Below, in pieces: positions 42,193 through 49,973 of a DNA stretch of 64,000 nucleotides. Both the position numbers and the translations under genes were made by a program. The notes beneath the pieces were generated by a model that saw only the letters and a program-made list of their open reading frames with translations, had not been told where the DNA came from and did no database searches. The first letter of the stretch is position 1. Each line of letters starts with the position of its first letter. Origin of the DNA: Citrobacter sp. wls619 (GTDB lineage: Bacteria; Pseudomonadota; Gammaproteobacteria; Enterobacterales; Enterobacteriaceae); contig NZ_SZXJ01000005.1 in assembly GCF_005281345.1 (NCBI RefSeq), forward strand, positions 51,589 to 115,588, in the 5' to 3' direction.

Positions 42193-42366
42193 ATGTCAAC
42201 GGTAGAGTTTAAAAAGAAAGGTAACAAACAAATCGCGTTACGTGTCGAGCCAGAGCTGGAAGCAGGGATTCAGAAAGCGCTTTCAATGGATGGTGACGCT
42301 TCAATATCCGCATGGATTAAGCGCATTATCAGAAAAGAGCTGAAGCAGAAAGGAATTGAAGTTTAG
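42193..42366 (+). CDS. Small ribbon-helix-helix protein, copy 1
   Basis: A 57-residue basic protein with an Arc/MetJ-like layout: a beta strand (KQIALRVEPEL), helix A (EAGIQKALSMDG) and helix B (SISAWIKRIIRKELKQKG), then IEV. Such proteins usually dimerise and bind DNA repeats, often as autorepressors or antitoxins. Start at the ATG after AGGTGTCAGACAC. The last 13 residues and their codons are almost identical to those of the next gene, so the two are tandem duplicates. No toxin partner is seen beside it. Confidence 0.72.
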   Translation: MSTVEFKKKGNKQIALRVEPELEAGIQKALSMDGDASISAWIKRIIRKELKQKGIEV

Positions 42367-42395
42367 AAGCTGGAATTTATGACATGTAAGAGTAG

Positions 42396-42436
42396 TGTGT
42401 CATCACACATCTCATGTAATTAAGGTGTCAACACAC
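42396..42436 (+). promoter_or_regulatory. Operator-like palindromes upstream of the second ribbon-helix-helix gene
   Basis: TGTGT-CATC-ACACA at 42396-42409 and GTGT-CA-ACAC at 42425-42434, the latter overlapping the AAGGTG ribosome binding site. CATGTAA is repeated at 42383 and 42413. The pattern copies the palindrome at the start of the first gene. Confidence 0.5.
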
Positions 42437-42598
42437 ATGAACGAAAGAAGAGGCAATCCCCCGTTTCAATTCCGTCTGGACCCGGAACTGCGCAAAGCGA
42501 TGGAAGAAGCACAACGGCAGGATGGCGACGAATCGTTGGCAGCCTGGATTAAACGAGTGATTAGAAAAGAGCTGAAACAGAAAGGAATTGAAGTGTAA
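42437..42598 (+). CDS. Small ribbon-helix-helix protein, copy 2
   Basis: A 53-residue paralogue of the preceding gene: strand PPFQFRLDPEL, helix KAMEEAQRQDG, helix SLAAWIKRVIRKELKQKG and the same IEV end. The N-terminus (MNERRGN) differs from copy 1. The 70-base gap between the two genes contains its own palindromes, so it can be expressed separately. DNA-binding is inferred from the fold pattern only. Confidence 0.72.
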   Translation: MNERRGNPPFQFRLDPELRKAMEEAQRQDGDESLAAWIKRVIRKELKQKGIEV

Positions 42599-42738
42599 GA
42601 GGCAGTACTTTATATCGCCTTTCTGAAGGTCTGTTTAGAGCGAAAAACGGACGTTCACATAATTGTTTATATAGTGAATTTTCCCGTTTTTAGCTGGGCA
42701 AAATTAGCTTTTTTCATTACTGAACCCCACCTCTGCAA

Positions 42739-44073
42739 TTAACGATATTGTTCATTTTCAACGGCGTTGCGTACTTTCAATAATGCTTTGTGCAAGTTCT
42801 CAATCGAGACAGAGCCAAGCGCTACCCGAATAGCCTGGGGAATGGTCTGTGAGGTGCAGAACGGTTCGGCAGTTGAAACAGAAATATGGCTATCCATCAG
42901 AACCTTAACGACACGATCGGCCCGTGATTCATCGGAAAGTGGCAGCCAGGCAAAATAGGAACCTGGATGTGTAATACAGGGAATATCGCCCAGAGCATCT
43001 CTGAGCACCGTTTGTCTCTGACGGGCATCCTGTCGCTTAAGTTCTTCAAAGCGTTCAACAGTGCCATCCTGTATCCAGTTGCACACCAGCGTGGTCATTA
43101 CTGACGGGGTATTCCAAGTTGTTGCCCGAACGGCCCTTTCGAGAGCGGGACGGTATGCTTCAGGGCACACAACGGCACCAACCCGAAGACCGGTTGCGAC
43201 ATTCTTCGAATAGCCGGTGACGTAAACCGTACGCTCAGGTGCGTAAAATGCAATCGGTGGCGGGGGGCGTCGGATTAGCCAGGAATAGGCGGTATCTTCA
43301 ATAATCAGTAAGTCATGTTCACGGGCAATGGCCGCCAGATCCTTTCTCTGACGATGTGTCAGCACCCATCCCAGGGGGTTATGTAAGGTCGGCATGGCAT
43401 ACACTGCCTTGATATGTCTTTTCTGACATAACTGCCTGAGTACGCTGAAATCCGGCCCATCGATCAGTGATGGGATCGCGATGAGTTCAAGATGGAACAA
43501 CTCGGCCAGGACTTTAAACCCCGGATAGGTAAGTGCATCCACAGCGACAACGTCTCCAGGCCTCAGCAGGCCCATTGCTGTCACCGTCAGCCCATGTTGT
43601 GCGCCATTCACAATCACAACATTATCCGCTGTCGGTTTAAACCCCCTTCCTGACAGGTGTTCTGCAATGATCTCTCGCTCAGAGAGCCTGCCTGCATGAG
43701 GCTGGTAACGCAGATGTGATTCGATATCCCCGGCGGTAGATATCTGCCGGAGTGCGTCGCGCAGCAGCTCACCTTGCCCTGGCAGGGCGGGATAGTTGAA
43801 ATTCAAATCCAGCACGTCCGTTGCCACGGCAAGCTGGTCGATACCATGGCCATAAGGCAACGAAATTTCCCGGACAAATGTCCCCCGACCGGTCTCACCG
43901 CTGACAAGACCCATTGCTTCCAGTTCGCTGTAGACCCGTGTCGCCGTAGCCAGCGAGATATGTTCCTGAGCAGAAAGATCGCGGTGAGTCGGCAAACGGC
44001 TACCAGCTAGGATTTTCCCGCTGCGAATCATCTCCGCAAATTTATCCACGATGGCTTTGTAACGCGCTTTCAT
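42739..44073 (-). CDS. MocR-family (GntR/aminotransferase) regulator
   Basis: A 444-residue regulator: an N-terminal GntR winged helix (about 1-70; AEMIRSGKILAGSRLPTHRDLSAQ, given here in part, and VSGETGRGTF) is joined to a fold-type I aminotransferase domain. The PLP lysine lies in YVTGYSKNVATGLRVG, and NPLGWVLTHRQR and EDTAYSWL are typical. MocR proteins sense amines or amino acids through PLP. The ATG at 44073 is preferred to an upstream TTG. It is divergent from an EamA transporter, its likely target, and TGTATC direct repeats lie between them. Confidence 0.88.
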   Translation of the reverse strand: MKARYKAIVDKFAEMIRSGKILAGSRLPTHRDLSAQEHISLATATRVYSELEAMGLVSGETGRGTFVREISLPYGHGIDQLAVATDVLDLNFNYPALPGQGELLRDALRQISTAGDIESHLRYQPHAGRLSEREIIAEHLSGRGFKPTADNVVIVNGAQHGLTVTAMGLLRPGDVVAVDALTYPGFKVLAELFHLELIAIPSLIDGPDFSVLRQLCQKRHIKAVYAMPTLHNPLGWVLTHRQRKDLAAIAREHDLLIIEDTAYSWLIRRPPPPIAFYAPERTVYVTGYSKNVATGLRVGAVVCPEAYRPALERAVRATTWNTPSVMTTLVCNWIQDGTVERFEELKRQDARQRQTVLRDALGDIPCITHPGSYFAWLPLSDESRADRVVKVLMDSHISVSTAEPFCTSQTIPQAIRVALGSVSIENLHKALLKVRNAVENEQYR

Positions 44074-44077
44074 CAAA

Positions 44078-44106
44078 TGTATCCATGACAATAATTTGAT
44101 TGTATC
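44078..44106. promoter_or_regulatory. TGTATC direct repeats between MocR gene and transporter
   Basis: TGTATC occurs at 44078-44083 and again at 44101-44106, 23 bases apart on the same face of the helix. Head-to-tail repeats of this kind are the usual sites of MocR/GabR-type regulators. The binding is inferred. Confidence 0.45.
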
Positions 44107-44177
44107 AGATTACTGAGATTACCATCTGTCTGACAAATGCTCAAGCCTGCGGGCAAAACGTAGATAACGAGGTCAAC

Positions 44178-45068
44178 GTGGTTAATTCAGTGGTACATAA
44201 AACCGATCCCAGCTCAGTTTCCGGCTGGGTTAACGGCCTGTTGGGAGTCGTGATTTTTAGTGGCTCGTTACCTGCCACGCGTGTCGCCGTACTTGATATG
44301 GATCCGTTTTTCCTGACATTCCTCCGGGCGTCCATTGCCGGAATACTGGCAGTCATGTTGATCTTCGGTTTCCGGGAAAAACGCCCACACGCATCGCACC
44401 TCATCCCACTTGTCATCGTGGCTCTGGGCGTGGTGATTGGCTTTCCGCTGCTGACGGCGATGGCCTTGCAACATGTCACCTCTGCCCACTCGATCGTCTT
44501 TCTGGGGCTTCTGCCCCTGACAACCGCGACTTTTGGCGTCCTGCGGGGTGGCGAACGACCTAAACTGGCCTTCTGGATCTTCTCAGTGATTGGCAGTCTG
44601 CTGGTGATGGGATTTGCTCTCTCGCAAGGTGCCTCCGTTTCGCTTACCGGTGATTTACTGATGCTGTCGGCTGTGATTGCCTGTGGTCTGGGTTATGCCG
44701 AGGGTGCCAAACTGACCCGCGTACTGGGCGGATGGCAGGTTATCAGTTGGGCACTGATTATTTCTCTGCCCTTCATGCTCATCGCGTCCTTGCTCACCAT
44801 GCCAACCACATTTTCCGGCATCGGAACGTCAGCCTGGGTCTCGCTGGGGTATGTGTCGATCTTCAGCATGCTGATTGGTTTTATCTTCTGGTACAAAGGG
44901 CTGGCAATCGGAGGCATTGCTGCGGTCGGCCAGCTGCAACTTCTGCAGCCTTTCTTTGGTCTGGGTCTTTCGGCCACGCTCCTGCATGAAACCGTCAGCC
45001 CCCTGATGGTGCTGATCACACTGGGAGTCATTCTGTGTGTGATCGGTTCCCGTAAGTTCGCCCAATAG
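44178..45068 (+). CDS. EamA/DMT-family transporter
   Basis: A 296-residue drug/metabolite-type transporter with ten predicted membrane helices in two EamA repeats (residues 12-140 and 150-290), the second with GYVSIFSMLIGFIFWYKGLA and ALGGIAAVGQLQLLQP-like (IGGIAAVGQLQLLQP). I place the start at the GTG at 44178 because GAGG lies 5 bases before it; the frame stays open further upstream. Such proteins commonly export amino acids or related metabolites. It is divergent from the MocR gene and followed by a DapA-like enzyme. Confidence 0.82.
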   Translation: MVNSVVHKTDPSSVSGWVNGLLGVVIFSGSLPATRVAVLDMDPFFLTFLRASIAGILAVMLIFGFREKRPHASHLIPLVIVALGVVIGFPLLTAMALQHVTSAHSIVFLGLLPLTTATFGVLRGGERPKLAFWIFSVIGSLLVMGFALSQGASVSLTGDLLMLSAVIACGLGYAEGAKLTRVLGGWQVISWALIISLPFMLIASLLTMPTTFSGIGTSAWVSLGYVSIFSMLIGFIFWYKGLAIGGIAAVGQLQLLQPFFGLGLSATLLHETVSPLMVLITLGVILCVIGSRKFAQ

Positions 45069-45131
45069 GAAACGCTCGCCGGAAATCATCCTGGTCCGGG
45101 GAATAATTATTTCTTTTATAAGGAAGCAAAC

Positions 45132-46025
45132 ATGTTTACTGGTCTGAGTGCATTTCCCCTCACGCCCCTTGCCGATGGTGAAATAGCAGAAGCTTCATTT
45201 GTATCGTTGATTGAGAATCTGGCTGGCGCAGGAGTGAATTCTATCGGCGCGCTGGGTTCGACAGGCAGTTATGCCTATCTGACTCGCGAACAGCGGCTCA
45301 GAGCTACAAGGCTGGCGGTAAACGCAGCTGCAGAAATCCCGGTAATGACCAGTATTGGGCATGTCAGTACTGATGAAGTGATGAGGCTCGCGGAAGATGC
45401 ACAAAACGCCGGTGTCAGCGGTGTGCTTCTGGCACCGGTGTCCTATCAAAGACTGACATCCGATGAAGTGTTTCGTCTGTATGACAGAGTATCAACAGAG
45501 CTGTCTGTACCGCTTTGCATTTATGATAATGCGGCCACCACAGGGTTCGAGTTCACGGATGAATTGTTGGTTGCACTTTCCTACCTCAAGAACATTGGCT
45601 CGATTAAAATCGGCGATCTTCCAGCTGACTGGAATGCAGCCCTGGGGCGTGTAGGAAGCCTGAAAAGCAGGGTTTCTGAAGGCGTTACCATTGGGATCAG
45701 CGGTGACGCACAGTCTGCCTTCGGTATGATTGCCGGCTGTGATGTCTGGTATTCAGTACTTGGCGGGCTGTTCCCTCACTATTCCCTGAGTCTGGCGCAG
45801 GCTGCGCTAAGTAAGGATGAAAGTGAGACACATCAGCTCAATACGGCACTTGAACCTCTGTGGGTGTTTTACCGCCGTCACGGCAGCCTGAGGGTTATCG
45901 CCACGGTCGCTGAGCTCCTCGGTACCGTTCCAGTTCCTTGCTTACCCTTCCCGCTTCAGACACTGATTGGGAAAGAACGATCGGCCCTGGAAAAAACATT
46001 GGTGCGCTTAGACTTCCTGGCATGA
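45132..46025 (+). CDS. DapA/NAL-family lyase of unknown substrate
   Basis: A 297-residue TIM-barrel protein of the dihydrodipicolinate synthase/N-acetylneuraminate lyase family. It has GALGSTGSYAYLTREQR (the usual GSTGE pyruvate-binding loop altered to GSTGS), the Tyr in CIYDNAATTG and the Schiff-base Lys in IGSIKIGDLP. Family members condense or cleave keto acids with pyruvate. A true DapA role is unlikely because this is an accessory copy next to a transporter and MocR regulator. AAGGAAGC precedes the ATG. It follows the EamA gene by 63 bases. Confidence 0.82.
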   Translation: MFTGLSAFPLTPLADGEIAEASFVSLIENLAGAGVNSIGALGSTGSYAYLTREQRLRATRLAVNAAAEIPVMTSIGHVSTDEVMRLAEDAQNAGVSGVLLAPVSYQRLTSDEVFRLYDRVSTELSVPLCIYDNAATTGFEFTDELLVALSYLKNIGSIKIGDLPADWNAALGRVGSLKSRVSEGVTIGISGDAQSAFGMIAGCDVWYSVLGGLFPHYSLSLAQAALSKDESETHQLNTALEPLWVFYRRHGSLRVIATVAELLGTVPVPCLPFPLQTLIGKERSALEKTLVRLDFLA

Positions 46026-46058
46026 ACCGTCATTATCATGAATTCACGGGTAACTGAT

Positions 46059-46955
46059 ATGAATAACTTACTCGCACGCATCGAAGCATCTGTCGAAGCA
46101 CTAGTCTCAAAAAACGGGGAGGCGGAAACTATTCTGCCCTATATGCACATTCACCGGTTCAATACGATGCATATCCCTGTTCCTGATCCCGGAGAGCCGT
46201 TTCTGTATATGGTTATCAGAGGCCGTCTTCTGCTTTTTAATGCCAATGGCATCAGTGAATGCAGACAGGGGCAATATTTTATTTCCCCTGTCGATGTTCC
46301 CTCCTCTGGCGTTTTTCCTGAGGCAAAGGAATCAAAGCCTTTTTTAGCCTTATCAGTGAATTTCTCCCTGGCAGATATCATTGGCGTCATTCTGGATACT
46401 GAAGGAGATACACCTTTTGAGAGTTCAGCAGGCAAGAAAAATCACGATGATATTGAAAATACTGAGTATTTACTCTCCATTCTGGAGCGTATGTTGTCGT
46501 TGAGCAGCCACCCGTCAAGGGTTGGCTTTATGGGGAATCACCTTAAACGGGAATTGATGTTTGCCATTCTTACTGGCCGTTTTGGTGATGCTTTGCTTAA
46601 AGGCGTGATGAATATTCAAAATGCCGGGGATATCTATCAGGTTAACAGCTGGATAAAACAGAATTTCAGAGATGTTTTCAGTGTACAGGAACTCGCAGAT
46701 AAAACCCGGATGAGTGTTTCACGCTTTCATCAAAAGTTTAAAACAGCAGTCGGTATGGGGCCGCTACAGTGCCAGAAGCAATTACGTCTGAGCGAAGCAA
46801 GGCGACTTATGCTGGTACAAGACCTGTCCGTCACAGAAGCCGGCATGGAAGTGGGTTACGAAAGCCTTTCGCAGTTTATACGGGACTATCGCCGCCAGTT
46901 TGGGCTCACCCCTCTCAAAGATATTCAGCAACTGCGTAGCGCAACAAAAAAATAG
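46059..46955 (+). CDS. AraC-family regulator with AraC_N domain
   Basis: A 298-residue regulator. An N-terminal cupin-like domain of the AraC_N type covers about 15-165. Two helix-turn-helix units form the C-terminal 100 residues (VFSVQELADKTRMSVSRFHQ and VTEAGMEVGYESLSQFIRDYR). The start could be at 46038 or 46059; neither has a strong ribosome binding site. It converges on an alcohol dehydrogenase gene, a pairing often seen for this regulator group, and may control it. Confidence 0.85.
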   Translation: MNNLLARIEASVEALVSKNGEAETILPYMHIHRFNTMHIPVPDPGEPFLYMVIRGRLLLFNANGISECRQGQYFISPVDVPSSGVFPEAKESKPFLALSVNFSLADIIGVILDTEGDTPFESSAGKKNHDDIENTEYLLSILERMLSLSSHPSRVGFMGNHLKRELMFAILTGRFGDALLKGVMNIQNAGDIYQVNSWIKQNFRDVFSVQELADKTRMSVSRFHQKFKTAVGMGPLQCQKQLRLSEARRLMLVQDLSVTEAGMEVGYESLSQFIRDYRRQFGLTPLKDIQQLRSATKK

Positions 46956-46973
46956 CCCGCTTAAGAGCGGGCT
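46954..46973. terminator. Bidirectional terminator between the AraC gene and adh
   Basis: A 7-bp stem AGCCCGC / GCGGGCT with a TTAAGA loop. On the minus strand it is followed by ATTTTTTTG, giving a strong terminator for adh; the araC stop codon sits in its left flank. Confidence 0.82.
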
Positions 46974-46993
46974 GCGGTAAGAAATGCTAACTA

Positions 46994-47953
46994 TCAGGCA
47001 TTCATGCTGAGAACTGCACGGAAGTGCGTTTTGGCTGCCATCATTTTATCAAACGCTTCTTTTGCGCGTTCGAGAGGGAAAACTTCTGTCATTGGGCGAA
47101 CATCCGTCAGCACGCTGAATTTGATTGCGGCTTCCATTTCGTTAATGTCGGTGAATGTCCCTTTTACCGCATTTGGCCCCATCAGGAAGTCCATTGCAGA
47201 CCAGTCAAGTTTTTCATCAGAAACGGCAGCAATAATCAGTTCACCGTCTTTACCCAGGCCTTTGATTAAGGGATTGATGGCACTGGCAACGGGAGCTGTT
47301 GCGATAATCACTTTAGCCCCCCCCATTGCCTGCAGCGCATTAGCAATATCGGTGGTCTGAGTATCGATGTACTCATGAGCGCCTAACTCACGACACAGCG
47401 TTTCTTTATCAGTCCCGCGTGAAATTGCGACGGTACGGAAGCCCGATTTTTTAGCGTATTGAATGGCCAGATGCCCCAGGCCACCAACGCCAGAAATGGC
47501 AACCAAATCGCCGGGACGAGCCTTACTGTTTCGAAGCGCACTGAAAACAGTTTCGCCAGCACAAAGTAGCGGTGCCGCATCTGTGGAGGAGAGATCGTCA
47601 GGGATAAGAATAAGGCCGTCTTCATAGGCCACCATATATTCTGCATATCCCCCATCGATGGTCAGAGCCGTCGTATGCCCGTGACCGCCATGCCAACCAG
47701 CCCCTACTCGCTGACCTGTTTTCCACTTTGAGGCTCCAGGGCCTGATTTTTCCACAATGCCCACCACTTCATGACCGGGAATACGAGGGAAGGCGGAGGA
47801 CATGCCTTCGCTGACTTTAGCGTCTCCGTGGCACACGCCGCAGGCTTCAACCCGGATCAGAACCTGTCCTTCCTGTGGTTCCGGGATGTCGATCTCAACA
47901 AGTGTCATCGGCTCGCCTTTTGCCAGAACCTGAATCGCTTTCATTTTTGCCAT
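46994..47953 (-). CDS. Zinc-type alcohol dehydrogenase lacking the structural zinc lobe
   Basis: A 319-residue medium-chain dehydrogenase of the AdhP-like group. The catalytic zinc ligands Cys38 (CGVCHGD), His61-Glu62 (GHEVVG) and Cys131 (LLCAGETVF) are present, as is the NAD(P) loop GVGGLGHLAIQYAK. The four-Cys structural zinc loop that normally follows GWHGGH is missing: residues 86-103 read GWHGGHGHTTALTIDGGY, about 19-20 residues short. The reading frame is intact, so an altered but active enzyme is possible. GGAG lies 9 bases before the ATG. Confidence 0.85.
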   Translation of the reverse strand: MAKMKAIQVLAKGEPMTLVEIDIPEPQEGQVLIRVEACGVCHGDAKVSEGMSSAFPRIPGHEVVGIVEKSGPGASKWKTGQRVGAGWHGGHGHTTALTIDGGYAEYMVAYEDGLILIPDDLSSTDAAPLLCAGETVFSALRNSKARPGDLVAISGVGGLGHLAIQYAKKSGFRTVAISRGTDKETLCRELGAHEYIDTQTTDIANALQAMGGAKVIIATAPVASAINPLIKGLGKDGELIIAAVSDEKLDWSAMDFLMGPNAVKGTFTDINEMEAAIKFSVLTDVRPMTEVFPLERAKEAFDKMMAAKTHFRAVLSMNA

Positions 47954-48275
47954 GTCAGGGCATCTCCTGTATTGCGTGTTTTAAAAGTACGGTCAGATGA
48001 ACAATTCATCAGATGACCGAAGTGACGCTTATTTTAGAAAGGTGTTTTCAGAGAGGCTTGCCCGAAACAGTGAGAAAAAGACACGATCCTGCTTCCTTCA
48101 TTTATCGCCGCATGTCACTGACGCAGTCATTCCACTGGCGAAAGGAACGTATTAAAAAACGCGATGATTGAGCAAGTAATCAGACATCAGCCGGCCTGAT
48201 AATAACGACCTGAACCGGTTGGGCGGTCAGTGAGTCTGTAGAACCACTGCCTGATATATTTGATGAGGAATCAGA
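47954..48275. other. adh / HbpS-like gene intergenic region
   Basis: A 322-base gap without a gene. It must hold the adh promoter. An imperfect palindrome GGTCA-N18-TGACC with inner GATGA-ACAAT-TCATC (47991-48018) lies 38 bases upstream of adh and is a candidate operator for the neighbouring AraC regulator. Nothing else stands out. Confidence 0.45.
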
Positions 48276-48765
48276 ATGTTAAATATTAGAAATACAGCAA
48301 TAGTATTGTCTTTGTCTATTGCAAGTGCAGTGACTTATGCTCAGGACACATCAGTACTGAACCCGCAACTCATCAATGCCATGAGCACCGCAGCGCACGA
48401 TGAAGCACGTAAGCTGGGCGTTGATATCAGCTTTTCCGTAGTAGATGAAAAAGGGTGGCCGGTATTTTTCCAACGCTACGATAACAGCCATGCTGTTAAC
48501 GACCGTGCTGGTGCCCAAAAAGGCTTACACCTCGGCTATTACCCGCTTGCCTTCGGGTGAACTGGAAAAACTGACCGCGCCGGGTGCTCCGCTTTACGGC
48601 ATAAACACGGCAGATCCAAAACTGATCCTGATCGCAGGTGGCTATCCTCTGACTTATAAAGGTAAGGTGGTCGGTGCGCTAGGGGTTGGCGGTGGTAGTT
48701 GGGAACAGGATGAGCAGATGGGGCAGGCAGCCCTAAAAGCATTTAAAACTGTAGTAGAGAAATGA
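48276..48765 (+). pseudogene. HbpS/GlcG-family secreted protein, frameshifted
   Basis: Codons 1-80 encode a signal peptide (MLNIRNTAIVLSLSIASAVTYA) and the first half of a GlcG/HbpS (DUF336) domain (VDISFSVVDEKGWPVFFQRYD). The second half continues one frame over as KKAYTSAITRLPSGELEKL, LILIAGGYPLTYKGKVVGAL and GVGGGSWEQDEQMGQAAL. Removing one C from GCCCAAAAAGG at 48513-48523 restores a single 162-residue frame, A-K-K-A-Y-T-S. Either a true frameshift or a sequencing error at this short run. Family members bind heme or small molecules. Confidence 0.8.
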
Positions 48766-49093
48766 TCGACTAACTGTTAGCCTTTTCTCCCGGTCGCTTC
48801 TCGGCCGGGAATGCTTATCAAAGACGTTATAGCTGGCTAGTTTACAAACACTTATGTTTTCAAAAGCTATGACGATAATTTTCACTTTGGCCTCGTTTTC
48901 TCAAGCGTCGTTTCCTTTGTATTGTCCCCTTTTCGTTGTGTGCATTTTTTTGGTACTTGTGTATATCACTGTTTTAACAGTGGAGCACGTATCCCAAAGG
49001 TCCGCTTCTGGCACAAATCCGACGCTGAAAACCACGCTGGCAATGATGAAGGCGCTGGGTATTGGATTGACCATTTAAGCTTGAATGGGGATA
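48766..49093. other. Gap between the HbpS-like pseudogene and the antitoxin gene
   Basis: About 330 bases with only short frames without a supported start or known family. A CCGGTCGCTTCTCGGCCGG hairpin near 48790 may be a weak terminator for the pseudogene. Otherwise nothing is recognised. Confidence 0.4.
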
Positions 49094-49411
49094 TCAGCCA
49101 AAGCTTACTTTCAGCGTGCCCTGCACATTACCCTCTTTTCCTACCACAATCTCCACATCGCGGCCCAGTTTCACCAGACACTCCAGCATCTTTGCTTCAC
49201 TGATACCGCGAAACTGCCCGCGTAATAAGTTGGAAAGCTTGGGCTGCGTCATCCCCAGCATCTGTGCAGCCTGCTGCTGTGTTAACCCTTTGCATTGCAA
49301 AATCTCACCAATCACCATTGCCAGTTGCGCCTTCAACTGCATCTGTTCCGCGTCATACTCACCCAAATCAGCGTAAACGTTGCCGCTACTGGTTTCGACA
49401 TCATGTGACAT
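49094..49411 (-). CDS. XRE-family antitoxin (HigA-like)
   Basis: A 105-residue protein with a Cro/C1-type helix-turn-helix at about residues 40-85 (KGLTQQQAAQMLGMTQPKLSNLLRGQFRG) seen in segments, and a C-terminal part (EIVVGKEGNVQGTLKVSFG) typical of the antitoxins that follow gp49-like toxins. The start at 49411 lies inside the end of the toxin gene (11-base overlap). It should neutralise the toxin and repress the operon. Confidence 0.85.
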   Translation of the reverse strand: MSHDVETSSGNVYADLGEYDAEQMQLKAQLAMVIGEILQCKGLTQQQAAQMLGMTQPKLSNLLRGQFRGISEAKMLECLVKLGRDVEIVVGKEGNVQGTLKVSFG

Positions 49412-49760
49412 ATCCACTCTCCTGCGCATGCCGCTGTGCAGCCTTAAGCCGCTGGTAAATCAAATTAATTTCGGGTTTGGGCGTTGCCTTCCCGGAAACA
49501 GATTTTTTCTGAAAAACATGCAGAACATAAACTGCATTTTTCAACTGGATAGTGTAAACCGCCCGCCATGTGTTGCCGTGATAATCCTCTACAACTTCCA
49601 GAACCCCCGCCCCACCAAATCCTTTTAACGGTTTAGTCTGTGAATGCTGCCTACCCTGCTGCGCCAGCCAAAGAGCAAACCCAAACATATCCCGAACATG
49701 TTCTGGCATTCCCTGTAGATCTTTCCTGGCATGCCCAACCCAGTAAAGTGGTTTCGTCAT
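49401..49760 (-). CDS. RelE/HigB-superfamily toxin (phage gp49-like)
   Basis: A 119-residue protein of the phage-derived gp49-like family (DUF891). Visible motifs are LYWVGHARKDLQGMP, GFGGAGVLEVVEDYHGNTWRAVYTI, AVYVLHVFQKKS and the end INLIYQRLKAA. Related toxins are mRNA interferases. The toxin gene comes first and overlaps the antitoxin start, the order found in higBA-type pairs. GGGGGAGGG precedes the ATG, and a palindrome covers its -10 region. Confidence 0.86.
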   Translation of the reverse strand: MTKPLYWVGHARKDLQGMPEHVRDMFGFALWLAQQGRQHSQTKPLKGFGGAGVLEVVEDYHGNTWRAVYTIQLKNAVYVLHVFQKKSVSGKATPKPEINLIYQRLKAAQRHAQESGYVT

Positions 49761-49772
49761 CCCTCCCCCTTG

Positions 49773-49792
49773 ATTATATCCATATAGGTATA
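49773..49792 (-). promoter_or_regulatory. Toxin-antitoxin promoter with overlapping palindrome
   Basis: On the minus strand a TATAAT -10 box (49773-49778) is overlapped by the imperfect palindrome TATACCTATATGGATATA (49775-49792, 14 of 18 positions symmetric). It lies 13 bases before the toxin start. Repression by the antitoxin complex is inferred. The rest of 49793-49973 has no gene. Confidence 0.55.
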
Positions 49793-49973
49793 AAACACCA
49801 TCACCCGCCAGAAGAATAAATCAACAATCTCGCTTTCAGCCGAATTAAAACGCCAGTCTGCGAGCCGCTTTCCAGAACCTCACTTCCAACATCGTGAGCC
49901 ATATCAGTGAGGCGTTATACTGACGGTGGTAACATGACTGCGGTTGGTAATTTTCTGATTACATGGAGAAATG

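Noticed and set aside
48513..48523. Programmed -1 slippery site (C CCA AAA) in the HbpS-like gene
   Set aside because: The reading frame is not aligned with the heptamer and the needed shift is +1, so a plain frameshift or sequencing error is simpler.
48854..49078. A 74-codon hydrophobic frame between the HbpS-like pseudogene and the antitoxin
   Set aside because: No ribosome binding site, no homologue recognised, and unusual end; likely non-coding.
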